The translations under genes and the position numbers were made by a program. Positions 1-11,500 of a stretch of DNA of 64,000 nucleotides are shown here, piece after piece. This stretch comes from Aquilaria yunnanensis (lineage: Eukaryota > Streptophyta > Magnoliopsida > Malvales > Thymelaeaceae), in contig CM077594.1 of NCBI GenBank assembly GCA_039654915.1, positions 106,592,893 to 106,656,892 of the forward strand. The letters run 5' to 3'. The number at the start of each line of letters is the position of its first letter. Positions within the stretch are counted from its first letter, which is position 1. Under the pieces are notes generated by a model. It was not told where the DNA came from. It ran no database searches and worked only from the letters and a program-made list of their open reading frames with translations.

Positions 1-1243
1 AAATCTGGGGACATACTTCAGGATGTGCCAGTCTAAGAGCCGTTTCCATATCCTTTTCAGATATCTCATGAGCTTGGACCTCTATCATCAAAGTTTTGTC
101 TTTTGTGCAGGCATAAACCAAGTTGAGGTCACTTAAATTTAGCTGCATTAATACAAATAAATATGAATAGAAAATAAGAAAAAAAAAAACACGTAATACC
201 CACCAGGACATCTCAATATGTTCAATCAGCTTCAGACCAAATACAATTGATTTCATGAGGAGATTAATGAGCATAATTCAACATTTGAAAATAGGATTAC
301 TCAAAAGTATCTGCTATAAGGTAATCCTAAAACTATGACATACTCATCACTCAACTAATATATGAAAGATTGAGAATAGATACCTCATCCATGGTCGGGT
401 TAACAATAAAATGTCCAGAAACCCTTCCTATCCTGATCACTCCAATTGGTCCACCCCAAGGAATATCTGATAACATCATAGCAGCAGATGCTGCATTGGC
501 TGCCATGATATCAGGATCATGTTGGCCATCAGACGAAAGAACGCTTGCCATTACCTTGACGACATCAATCAAGAAATGTAAGAGACCAATAGGAATCGAA
601 TACTTATCCAACTGTTGACTTATCATCATACCTGAACCTCATGATAAAATCCAGCAGGAAAGAGCGGTCGAATTGGCCTATCAATAAGACGGCCACATAA
701 AAGTTCACGTTCTTTAAGAGTTTCCCTCCTCATATAAGTAGTTGGTATCAGGCCTTGAGCGAATTGCCTTTCTTGATAGTCGACCTTACGGGAAGCAAAC
801 AAAATATAGATGAACAAAAGAACTGATCACAACAAAAGCTATACTCAGCTCTAAATGCTAAAAAACATGCAATGCTGGTTGAATTGCCATAATTCCCAGA
901 CACAAAAATCAAACAGAAAATCGATAATTGAACTTACGGTGAGTGGTAAAAAATCGTGAACACTATCCCCTCTTCCAGACGCGACAGTGGAGAGGACCGC
1001 GGTCCCTTCCATGCCCAGAAGAACGGCTCCATTAGCGAAACGAGCAAATTCTCCAGTTTCGAGGGTGATTACGCGCGACCCTATCTCGAATTCTTCGCGG
1101 ACGGAGGGTGGGCAGGGCGGGTCCGGGTACGAAGAAGCTAACCCGACGTTGCCGTTGCAAAACCGGCGAAGTGGCATAGATCCCCATTTGAGAAACGGTC
1201 TGGCTCTGGTTTTAGCCCTGGTTATAAGAGAATAGATGGCCAT
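1..1243 (-). CDS. PNP2: Polynucleotide phosphorylase, mitochondrial type (5' four exons, partial)
   Basis: Phosphorolytic 3'-5' exoribonuclease, here the N-terminal part of the first RNase PH domain. Exons on the minus strand, chosen by GT-AG sites and frame: 1243-938, 784-632, 554-384 and 142-1 (continues outside the window). Diagnostic stretches are [20 protein letters not shown] in exon 1, [20 protein letters not shown] in exon 2, [20 protein letters not shown] in exon 3 and [18 protein letters not shown] in exon 4. The start is the ATG at 1243 ([11 protein letters not shown]); an open frame runs further upstream but has no family similarity. The Arg-rich, acid-poor first 30 residues look like a mitochondrial transit peptide, and the family match is closer to the mitochondrial than the plastid enzyme (from memory). 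Role: maturation and decay of mitochondrial RNA. Domains beyond exon 4 are not visible. Confidence 0.92.
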
Positions 1244-2190
1244 GGCCACAGAGCATGTAGTATTGAGATTGCTCGAGCTGTTGAAGGGTTTAAGGGGTTT
1301 AACTTTAAACGTGCAATGAAAAACTCCGCGACAGAGACAGGTGTCGGCTTCGATTCGACACACTAGGATGTATTTTAGTACGGGCTACGTGCGTCAAACG
1401 ATCGAAGTCGAAGCTCCTTACTAGCCCTAGTTGTATTTGAGTTGACCTGAATTTGAATCAATTCTGAGGTGAAAAAATTGGATTGGTTTAGGTGACACCC
1501 GATTATCCCAATTCAATCAAAATTAAAATAAATACCTTAGCATATTCCTATTCCTAGCTTAATCTCATCTCAGTCCAACCCATACGCCTACTATAAATAC
1601 CTAATTAATATCTCTAACCATAATCCATCATCATATCATACAATTGTTACCCTTTGTGTCCCTCATTGTCGTCTATCACCATTCGATTTCATCATTGTTG
1701 TCATTAGCGCAATTCATCCTCTCCCTTCTCTCTCGCTCTGTTCGTCATTTCCATTCCATTCGTCTGTTCATTTGTTCTTTCCCTACTCGTTGTCCTTTGC
1801 TTCTATCTCCCTCCTTGCCGTCATTTACCTCATTTCTTTCTTCCTCTGCGCTGTCATTCAGCCTCAGGTGTGTATTTACCATCCATCGCCCTCACTGTCT
1901 TGTGTTCTTTGTCCATCGTCCTTTCTGTTGCCTTATCTTCCATGCATAACGCTGCCCTTGTGTTGTCCTTCATCCCTCACCTTCGCCCTTTATGGAAGAG
2001 GAAATGGCTATTGGCAGTGGGGTACTTAGCTATGTCCTGTAAACCCAACCCAAACCATATTTTTTTCAAGTTTAGGGGCGGTTTAGGTTACATTTTTCAA
2101 ATTGAGAAGTTACTTTAAAAATTTGGATTTCAACCTGAACCCAACCTTAAACCCGAAACTTACAGCCCTACTAGTCCCATTTGTTTTTCT
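1244..2190. other. Intergenic, PNPase upstream region
   Basis: Holds the presumed PNPase promoter (minus strand) and then a strongly C/T-rich plus-strand stretch at about 1630-2000. The open frames there are low-complexity Ser/Leu/Phe-rich shadows of the pyrimidine bias. No RNA gene or recognisable coding sequence seen. Confidence 0.6.
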
Positions 2191-2925
2191 TAATAAATAG
2201 AGAAAAGTACAAAAAAAAAACTTATCATAGTTTTGGACCTGAATTCATTTGCTTATTATAGTTTTGAGTGGTTCTAATTTCATCACTTAAATCATTATTT
2301 AGGGTCAAATTGGTCATTGGACCATTGGTGGAGTTATGTTGTAAACAAAAATGTGATTGAGCGAGTGACATAGCATTGAAATTGGTCACATGTGTTGACA
2401 CCCAATTTCGTCCGGCCATTAAAATAATTTTAAAAAAAATTAAATAAAAAAAAATTAAATAAAAAAATGTATTATTATTATTATTATTGTTATTATTATT
2501 ACTAAATTTTTTTAATTAGTTTAAAATATATATATATATATTTTTTTTTGTTTGTTGTTTTGTTTTGTGAAGATTTGATATATGTGTGTATATGTGTATG
2601 TTTGAAAGAAAAAAAGAAAACTCCATAAAAATGACAAAATTTAAAAGTTTGAGGTAAAAATGACAAAATTAAGAAGTTTCAGGCAAAATTGACAAATTCT
2701 GAAAGTTCCAGGAGCATTTGGCAGTTTGTCACATAAAATTTTGAGCCTGCCGACGTTTTTGGCTCAAATTGACAGAAAACGACAAAATTGTCAAAATTAG
2801 AAGCTTCAGGAACTTATCCAGAGGCTGAGAGACGTAAAGGACTAAAATTGTCATTTTACCAATTTAAGAGATAAGTTTGAAATTTTTTATTAATTTATCC
2901 ATCAACAGTTCAGCTAAACTTCCTC

Positions 2926-2933
2926 TATAAATA
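2926..2933 (+). promoter_or_regulatory. TATA box of the 5' LTR
   Basis: TATAAATA followed by a C run, in a context matching the same site in the 3' LTR (24554-24561). Transcription would start about 30 bp downstream, just before the CT/GC-rich stretch, making that stretch part of the R/U5 leader. Confidence 0.7.
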
Positions 2934-4806
2934 GCCCCCCAAATTTTGTGCTGAACACAGAAAAAAATAGCAAAAAACTTAGAGCTCCGTTTCAAAAAAA
3001 AGAGAAAATTACAGCCCTTAGCCCCAGCCCTCTTCCCTTCTTCCCCAGAAAGCCAAAATTCTTTTTCACTGCTGTTCCCTCTCTCTCTCTCTCTCTCTCT
3101 CTCTGCCGTGCCTCTCTCCTCACCGTCGCCGCCTCCGCCGTGCCCGTGCCGCCGTCGCCCCGCCGTGCCCGTGCCGCCGTCGCCCCGCCGGCCCGCCGCC
3201 GCGTCCCCTTTTCTTTTCCCTCCTTTTCCTTCTTTCTCCTCGGACCTCCGCCCCTCGCCGGCCGCTGTCTCCGCCGTGCCGTCGCTCGCCGTCCCGTGCC
3301 CGTGCCGCCGCGCCACCCCCGCCGTCCCCCCCTGCCCCTGGCCCAGCCGCCGCCGGCCGCCAGCCCCTTTCCCCCCTCGCGCTCGCGTCGCGCCTGTACC
3401 CAGCAAAATTCAAAAATTTCAACTTTTAGGTAAAATTCTACTTTAATACTTCATCTTTTCAATTCTTTTCATTTTGGTCACTAATCTTTTTATTTTGTTT
3501 TTTTTTCAGAATTAATTACTAACTTTATTTTTTTTACTTGTGTATTTATTTGTTTATTATTGTTATTGTTACTAACCTTTTTTTTTTTTGTTATTATTAA
3601 CTTGTTAACTAACTTACTAACAACTAACTTTTAACATTATTATTGTTACTAACCTTTTAATTTTTGCATTATTACTAACTTTTATTATTGTTAATTAATT
3701 TAATCAACTTGGTTAATTAACAATTAATTAATTTGGCTAAATTTTATTATTGTTGTTAATTAATTAATTTAATTAACTTGACTAACTTTTTATTATTGTT
3801 GTTAACAATTAATTTAATTAAACTTGGCTAATTTTTATTATTGTTGTTAATTAATTTAATCTAACTTTTACTAACCTTTTTATTGTTATTAACTAACTAA
3901 TCCAACTAATCTAACTATATTAATTGTGCTAACTTTTATTATTATTGTGTTATTAAAGTGGATGGCCAAAAAACCCCACTTTATTAATTGAATTTTTTTA
4001 TGATTAAAAGATAAAAAAAGGAATTTTACGTGAATAATTTTCTAAAGGCTAATAAAAATTACTTTTTTTTATTTTGAAACAAAGTTTTTATTCCTTTTAA
4101 TAAACAAACATAATGAAATAATTCAAAAATAAAATAAATAAATAAATAAACATAAAATCATTCTTTTAATACATCTTTAAAATTAATAATTAATGAAATA
4201 AAAAAAAAAATTAAAACTCCATGACCAAATGATCCGCCAGGATTCATGGCTCGGAAATATTTTTAAATAAAATATATAAAATAAATTTTTTCTTTATAAA
4301 AAATAAAAAAAAACTTTAGACTAATATATTAATTATCTATTAATATATAATTTTTTTTAGTTTTATTTATTAATAAAAAGAATAAAAAGCGTAAAAATTT
4401 TGGGTTAATATTTTATTCAGTAATATTTTACTTATTAAATTATATAACTTTTTGTTTCTTTTATAAAAATCTTAATCAAATAATTTCAAAATAATACAAA
4501 ATAAAACAAAAATAATTGAATTTTCTCTTAAATATTTTTGACTTATTGATTAGATATATTTTCAGAAATATAAATTAAAATTAAAAAAAAAAATCTTTCA
4601 TCAGACAAAGAAGAATATAAAAATAAAAATATCAAGACTTTTGTTTTAAAATACATATAAGTTTTCGGTTAAATAATCTTTTATTCCAAAATAAATTAAA
4701 TAAATATCAAAACTTTTCTTCTTTTGTTTAAAATTTTTGGTTCTCTTAATAAAAAAAAAAATAATAAAAAAATTATAAAAAAATAATAAAAAATAATAAA
4801 AAATAA

Positions 4807-4930
4807 AAATAAAAATTTTTAGTTCATGGTATATTGGCTGGAAACTGTCTCGTGCCCGCTTTTGAGCTGCTTCACCTGGTGAAGAGGGTCTGGCTGAGTA
4901 ACAACGCCCCGTACCATGATCAAAATTTTT
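4807..4930 (+). other. Stem-bounded conserved island in the LTR
   Basis: A roughly 85-bp mixed-composition island (about 4830-4915) lies in A/T-only surroundings and is bracketed by inverted repeats: AATTTTTAGTTCATGGTA on the left and TACCATGATCAAAATT on the right. As RNA this would close a long stem with the island as a structured loop. The copy in the 3' LTR (about 26455-26585) shows one G-to-A change. Function unknown; a packaging, dimerisation or processing signal is possible. Confidence 0.45.
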
Positions 4931-5673
4931 ATTTTTAAACTCTTTTAAATTAACTTCTTATTAAATAAAAATTAATTATTATTTTTTTTAATTCTTTTAT
5001 AAATTGAGTAATCCTTTAAAATAATAAATATCTTTCATTAAACAAGAAAACAAAAAAAGTAAACAAGAAAAAAAAGAAAGATAAGAAAAATAAAAGAAAG
5101 ATAAGAAAGAAAAATAAAAGAAAGATAAGAAAGAAAAGAAAGATAAAAAAAATAAAAGAAAAGATAATAAAAAGAAAAGAAAGAAAGAAAAGACAAGAAA
5201 AATAAAAGAAAGATAAGAAAGAAAAATAAAAGAAAGATAAGATAAAGAAAAGAAAGGAAAGATAAGAAAAAGAAAAGAAAGATAAAAGAAAGAAAAAGAA
5301 AAAGAAAAGAAAGAAAGAAAAGAATAAAAAAAGAAAGAAAAGAAAAGAAATTAAAAGAAATTTAAAAAGAAAAGTAAAAAAAGTAAAAAAGAAGAAAAAG
5401 AAAGAAAGTAAAAAAAGAAGTAAAAATATAAAGATAAATTTTTTTTAGTTAGTATTAAAAATCATTCATAAATAAAAAGAATTACCATTTAAAAATTAAT
5501 TTCATAATAATAAGAATTAAATAATTACGATAAATCAATTTCCATATCCGGATGATCCGGCAGGATCTACGGTTTGGAAAATATCAAACTTTTTAAAATA
5601 AATAAATTAAATAAATACAAAGATAAAAATCCATGTTTACAATATGGATTAAATTATTTAAAATTTCACCAAA

Positions 5674-5760
5674 TTCCGTGTCCAAATGACTCGGCAGAGT
5701 CCATGGTTCGGAATCAAATCTTCCGTGTCCAAATGACTCGGCAGAGTCCATGGTTCGGAA
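5674..5760 (+). repeat. Tandem 47-bp motif in the LTR, with two diverged relatives
   Basis: TTCCGTGTCCAAATGACTCG plus the following 20 bases occurs at 5674 and again at 5721. Diverged versions with the same spacing of CCA, GGCAG and GGTTCGG-like blocks occur at 4219-4256 and 5541-5578, and again in the 3' LTR. The blocks stand out by base composition from the AT-rich background. Confidence 0.6.
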
Positions 5761-6041
5761 GTATAAAATTTCATACAAATTAATTAATTTAAAAATCCAC
5801 ATTTCGACTAATCCAGTTAAAATTTCTAATTTTGAAAATTAACTGAGAATTATTTAAAAGCAAAGCAAAACAAAATTAAAATCAACTAAGGTGCCAATTT
5901 TTGGGCGTTTTAACAAAGTTGTTTTAACGTAACCGTACTCCCGATCCCCGAACTCTCGCAGACCAATTTTAAGGTGACCAATCGACCTAAGAAAACTGAT
6001 TGGTGGCGACTCCCGAAAACGTTCCGCACGTTGCCACAGCT

Positions 6042-6059
6042 TGGCGACTCCACTGGGGA
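6042..6059 (+). other. Primer binding site, tRNA-Arg
   Basis: TGGCGACTCCACTGGGGA begins 3 bases after the 5' LTR. Its reverse complement matches the 3' end plus CCA of a plant tRNA-Arg (ACG type, from memory). tRNA-Arg priming is usual for Ogre elements. It would prime minus-strand cDNA synthesis. Confidence 0.88.
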
Positions 6060-6664
6060 GTCGACGTTAGTGAGTCGAGCCTAAAGTTGATTTGTTTTTA
6101 TTTACTTTGCTTTTCTATTATGTGGATTTATATATTATATTTACTTAAGTAAACATGCATAATGCATTCACAAAATGAAGCTCTATACCCGAGCTTCCTT
6201 AAATCAAACACGATTCTTTCTAAGCGGAATTGGTGTTGCTGTCCTTGTGAGGCCACGGTCTCCAAGCCTTCACCGGTTTCAAAGTAGCAAAGTAGTGTAT
6301 TGCCTTCTGAGACGGTTAGTCTCTGCATGGGCCCACGAAAAGCTACGACTCGAATTAATCCATTCCTTACATAAACCCTAGAGGGTAAGGAATCGGGCCG
6401 TCACTATGATTCAGTGACGGGATTCGGGAACTATCCTTTGCCTTTTTGATAAACCACCTTCTGCATGTAGAATTCCTTACTCCACCTTAGAACCAGCCAT
6501 TAAGAATTTCCCATACCTCGGTTCCCATTTCCATAGGTTTTGTTTTATCTATATGTTTGTATGATCCTATGTGTTATTTTTTTTTACTAACTCTATTTTT
6601 CCTTATTTTTCCGGCATATACATTTCATCATTAAAGATAAGTATTTGGTGAAAGAACTATTATC
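6060..6664 (+). other. Retrotransposon leader
   Basis: About 600 bp of untranslated leader between the primer site and ORF1. Short open frames are present on both strands without family similarity. It would be expected to hold packaging signals; none can be named from sequence alone. Confidence 0.6.
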
Positions 6665-8359
6665 ATGGATATTCTCGATTATCTTCCCACGGCTGTTACT
6701 GGATCATGGAATGACACGGTAATCGAAACTCAGCCTGAAGCTATGGAATATTCCGAAACGGCTCAAAAGCTTCACGGAGATGCTCTGACATCCCATTCTC
6801 ACGTACAGCTTAAGGACCAGGTATCGGTCCGGATAAATCAGAACGACACCACGGAATTATTGCAAGTCTGGAATAGTTGGAATTCTACTGATCGGGAAGC
6901 TTTTACGGCAAAATATGGTCACATCACTTGCCTACTAAAGGTTACCGTTGATGCATCACTTGTCCGGGCTCTAATACAATTTTGGGATCCATTTTATCGA
7001 TGCTTTTCTTTCGATAAGATGGATCTGGTTCCAACCATTGAAGAATACAACAGCCTCTTGGGTTGGTCCTCCGACTATCCAATCGAGACTTATCAACATG
7101 ATAGAAGAACGGAGCCTCATCGAGCCCTAGCAAAATTATTGGATATGCCAGCTTCCAGTCTTCAAACCAAGTTTGCAACAAAAGGATCTCGAAAATTTAT
7201 CAGTTGGATCGACTTAAAACAATTAAGTCACGTTCTCCCTCAGAAAAATCAACGACGCAAGCTTTTCGCCTTGGCGATATATGGCCTGGTAGTCTTCCCA
7301 AGAATCGTCGGATTCATTGAAGGAGACATCATTACACTATTTGAGCAAATCTGCAATGCTCAAATAAATCCGACCTCAGTAATATTATGTGAAACTATCA
7401 GGGCATTAAACTTTTGTCGCCAAAGAGGGGGCAAATTCATAGGATGTTCACATCTCCTCAACACTTGGATCAAAAGCCACCTTCCTTGTGAGAAGCAACA
7501 TTTTGGAAATCGCTTTTCAAAGGACTTCATCCCAATCGAAGCCTTTTTGAAAAGTGAAACCATTCATCACGACAGCAAGGAAGCATGGGTTGATTATTTC
7601 AAGAACATCACCGAATTCCAAATTGAATGGAGAGCCCCCTGGTCTACCTCCACCCGCGTTGTCTACCGTTGCGGCAATTGCCCGTGGGTTCCTCTCTTAG
7701 GTATATGGGGAGGAACAAGTTATGCCCCAGCTCAAGTACGAAAACAATTTGGGTCTATGCAATTTATACCCATGACGCATAATCTGAGTAAGTTGGAATT
7801 TTCACACGAAGATCCAAATTCAAATAAGCTCGCAATGGGTATTTCAGTTGCGTGGAAAAGAATTTTCATATTGAAGTCGGGGCCTATTATTTCTCCCACT
7901 GCTTATTATGAATGGAGAAATAACCGGAAGGAAGGAATAGTTCTATCTGAAGAGGTCATCAGAAAATTGGCGAAAAGAGAGTTGGAGAAAGAACTAGAGG
8001 AAGAAAAGGAGAAGAACAAGAGGATGCTCCTTGACATGCAACAGCTCGGTCACAAAACACAACTCCTCGAAGAGAAAGTTGAATACCAAAAACAAGTCAT
8101 CTCCCAATTGGTTGATGAAACCGATCAAAAAGAGATGAGAGTCAGATACTGGGAAGATCAATACAGATTTTCTCAAGATCAATTGCAAACATTTTTGGTA
8201 GAAGTCAGAAAAGTTACAGAACAAGCCCAACTAATGGGCGAAGAAGCCAAGGAGTTAGAAGAACTGAGCTGTCCTACTCCATCAGTAAATGTTCAAAGAA
8301 TGATGGAGTTCATATCTAAGGCCAGAAAGCAGTATTGTACTTTGGGTCGTTTCTTTTAA
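6665..8359 (+). CDS. Ogre ORF1: plant-mobile/DUF7745-type domain plus coiled coil
   Basis: 564 aa, the extra ORF upstream of gag that marks Ogre-type elements. Residues of about 60-420 resemble the plant retrotransposon domain related to plant mobile (aminotransferase-like) proteins: DASLVRALIQFWDPFYRCF, the following VPTIEEYNSLLGW block, and later WVPLLGIWGG. Residues of about 425-545 are rich in Glu, Lys, Gln and Leu with heptad spacing and should form a coiled coil. No catalytic motif is evident. The ATG at 6665 is preceded by AT-rich leader and lies in a clean frame. A gap of 188 bp separates it from gag. The molecular role of ORF1 in Ogre elements is not established; a part in particle assembly or targeting is only inference. 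Confidence 0.8.
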   Translation: MDILDYLPTAVTGSWNDTVIETQPEAMEYSETAQKLHGDALTSHSHVQLKDQVSVRINQNDTTELLQVWNSWNSTDREAFTAKYGHITCLLKVTVDASLVRALIQFWDPFYRCFSFDKMDLVPTIEEYNSLLGWSSDYPIETYQHDRRTEPHRALAKLLDMPASSLQTKFATKGSRKFISWIDLKQLSHVLPQKNQRRKLFALAIYGLVVFPRIVGFIEGDIITLFEQICNAQINPTSVILCETIRALNFCRQRGGKFIGCSHLLNTWIKSHLPCEKQHFGNRFSKDFIPIEAFLKSETIHHDSKEAWVDYFKNITEFQIEWRAPWSTSTRVVYRCGNCPWVPLLGIWGGTSYAPAQVRKQFGSMQFIPMTHNLSKLEFSHEDPNSNKLAMGISVAWKRIFILKSGPIISPTAYYEWRNNRKEGIVLSEEVIRKLAKRELEKELEEEKEKNKRMLLDMQQLGHKTQLLEEKVEYQKQVISQLVDETDQKEMRVRYWEDQYRFSQDQLQTFLVEVRKVTEQAQLMGEEAKELEELSCPTPSVNVQRMMEFISKARKQYCTLGRFF

Positions 8360-8547
8360 ACAAACCTTTTGCTGAATGTAATTGAGAAATTCCATTATAG
8401 TTTTTCTTTCACCAAGTATTTACAATATTCATGCATGCATCCATCACATCAATCATACACACATAGAATCTAATAAAATAAATATTCCTTTAAAAGGGTA
8501 AAATTGGATCTCAACACCGATATTCAACTCGACTCCAAACAAGATTA

Positions 8548-11500
8548 ATGGCAGAACAAGCCGAAGGACGTCTCATGGAGATGGAGTCCAAGATTGAAAG
8601 TATGTCAGAACAGATGAGACAATTGATGGAATTAATCAAAGGGAAAGCAACTCAAGTCCCCATCAAAGAAGTACAAGATCCCACTTATCCCCCGGGATTC
8701 ACCCCGCAACGAGTCTCAGTCCAAGAAAACCTGTTTCAAGAATCAGGACCGTCTGCTAGTGTTCACCTGAAACAAGACACTGTACAGGAAGAGAAGAAGA
8801 CATTACCAAAAGAAGAAGCAGAATCTCAAAAACTCGAAACAATAGAAAAGCGACTGCGAGCCATTGAAGGAGGCACTATATTCGGATCTCTCTCGGTGGA
8901 TGACCTCTGCTTAGTGCCAGACGTCGTAATCCCTTCAGATTTTAAGGTGCCAGATTTCGTGAAATACGATGGAACGAGTGATCTCATCACTCACATCACA
9001 TTGTTCCTAAGGAGACTACAACCACTCACAAAAGATGAAAAGGTGTGGATCGCACTTTTTCAGGAAAGTCTCACAAAATCAGCATTACAGTGGTATCTAA
9101 GCCAAGGTCCAAGGAACATAAAAACTTGGAATGACCTTGCTCAGGCCTTCATCGGCAACTATAAACACGTTATGGACTTGGCTCCGGATCGCCAAACTCT
9201 CCAAAACATGGAGAAGAAAAAGCCAGAAACTTTCAAGGAATATGCGCAGCGGTGGAGGGACTTAGCTGCACAGGTTCAGCCACCCATGACAGAAAGAGAA
9301 ATGGTCACTTTGTTTGTCCAGACACTGAAATACCCATATTATGACAAACTTATTGGCAATGCGGCAACTAACTTCTCCGACGTAGTAATGTCTGGAGAAA
9401 GGATCGAGCATGGTATCAGGACTGGGAAGATTACTGAATCCTTTAGCGATCCTATGAAAAGAGGAGGACCTTCCAGAAGAAAAGATGAAGAAATACAACA
9501 AATAGGAAGAGGAAGAGGGATTCCCTTCGTGGGTACTGTGGCCACCGGACCTCGCCTATCCTATTCTGCCAATAAGCCCAATTATTACCCTACCAATAGG
9601 CCCAATGATTATCCTCCCAATAGGCCCAATGATTATCTTCCCAATAGACCCAACAATTATCCTCCCAACAGACCTAATCAGTTACGGCCACCTGTTCCAA
9701 CTCCTCCAGTACCTGCACCAAGACCAAGAGAAATCTTCGCACCAATTCCCATGACTTATACTGAGCTGTATCCAAAACTCATCGAAAGTCAACTTATTCG
9801 CCCAATTCCTACAAGGCCATTGGAACCCCCGTATCCAAGGTGGTATGACCCTAACATAAATTGCCCATATCATGATGGTACCGTGGGCCACGGACTGGAA
9901 AATTGCATAGCATTGAAGCGTATAGTCCAACAATTAATTGAGTCAAAGTGGTTGGACTTTTCCGATGAACCAAACGTCACTCATAATCCATTGCCTCCTC
10001 ATCAAGCCAAACCAGTCAATATGATGGAAGAATACTGGCCGATGAAGAAAACAGTCAATGATATCATAACCCCTCTTAAGCATGTATATTCATGCCTTGT
10101 GAAAGAAGGGATTATCATAGGAAAGTCTTCTGGAAATAAAGAAGTCGAGGATGAGGAGTGGTGCAACTTTCATAACAGTAAGAGTCATTCTATCCAAGAA
10201 TGCCCAGAATTCCGTAAAAGTCTACAAAGTCTCATGGACTCCTCCCAAATCATCGTTTTTATGTCAGATAAAGAGGATGACGTGAATGTGATAATTAAAG
10301 AACAAGAAGTCAATATCATGCCAAGACCACTAGTCATTCCAATCTCAAAATCTGCTCTCAAGCCTTTAAGAATTCAAGTTCCAAAGCCATTCCCGTACAA
10401 ATCAGATAAAACTGTTCCATGGAACTATGGCTATACTTCTAACATCACATCAAATCCGTTAGAAGTTGGGGGCATGACTAGAAGCGGTCGGTGTTATTCT
10501 CCCGAGCAAATGAACAAGCTCCAACAAGAGAAGAATGTTACGGATCCAGCAAATGGACCTATTAACACATCTAAAGAGCAAGAGATGCCTCGAGCAGTAA
10601 CAGATGAACAAGCTACTGAGTTTCTCAAACTCATAAAGCAAAGTGAATACAGTATCGTGGAGCAGTTGAACCGTCTGCCAGCAAAGATCTCCATACTTTC
10701 ATTACTCTTAAGTTCTGATGCCCATCGAGAAGCTCTTCTCAAAGTCCTGAATAAGGCTTATGTTGAACAAGATATCTCCGTGAACAACTTTGACCACCTT
10801 GTCAACAACATCACGGCACAAAATCTCATCACATTCACTGACGATGAGATACCAGCAGAAGGAAGAGGTCACTCTAAGGCTCTGCATATTTCGATTAAAT
10901 ACAAAGATCGGATTATGGCCAGAGTTCTTATCGACAATGGGTCAGCTCTAAATGTAATGCCACTCGAAACCTTACATAAGATTGGTTTAGACCCATCATA
11001 CCTCAACAACAGTCATATTGTTGTTCGAGCATTTGACGGAACGAAGAGAGATGTTGTTGGAGAAATAGAGCTACCAATAGGGATTGGTCCCTGTCTTTTC
11101 CACATCACATTCCAAGTCATGGATATTTGTCCATCTTATACCTGCCTGCTGGGAAGACCATGGATCCATATGGCCGGAGCAATTCCTTCTTCATTACACC
11201 AGAAAATGAAATTCATTATTGAAGGAAAGATAATCACGGTCTTCGCTGAAGAAGACATCCTGCTATCAAGACCTGCGGATGCTCAATATGTCGAAGTCAA
11301 TGAAAATGTACCTGATTGCTCCTTCAGGTCTTTTGAGATTGTCAATGCTGCTTATGTCAGTGAATATGAAGAAGAACCCAATCCTAGCATCTCTAAAACA
11401 AGTCGCATGGTTGCCAAACTCATGATAAAAGGAGGATACTCACCGGGGTTAGGACTGGGACAAGATTTACAAGGAATCACAGAACCATTGAAAATCACCA

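Larger units (their letters stand above)
2393..6038 (+). repeat. 5' LTR of the Ogre-like element
   Basis: 3,646 bp, starting TGTTGACA at 2393 and ending GCCACA at 6038. It contains a TATA box, a (CT)n run at about 3079-3105 and a CpG-rich GC island at about 3105-3400 inside very AT-rich sequence. Beyond these lie a long T-rich then A-rich segment, a 4807-4930 stem-bounded island, a purine (AAAGA)-type tract at about 5040-5420, and copies of a 38-47 bp motif. The frames overlapping the GC island (2864-3433, both strands) are low-complexity and not called as genes. Confidence 0.95.

Noticed and set aside
1644..2118. Plus-strand 82-101 aa frames upstream of PNPase
   Set aside because: Ser/Leu/Phe/Pro-rich translations of a pyrimidine-rich tract, no family features.
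2864..3446. Overlapping 100-180 aa frames on both strands in the 5' LTR (and the same at 24492-25098)
   Set aside because: They are Arg/Gly/Ala- or Pro/Arg-rich translations of a GC-rich island and CT microsatellite, change length between the two LTRs and have no domain.
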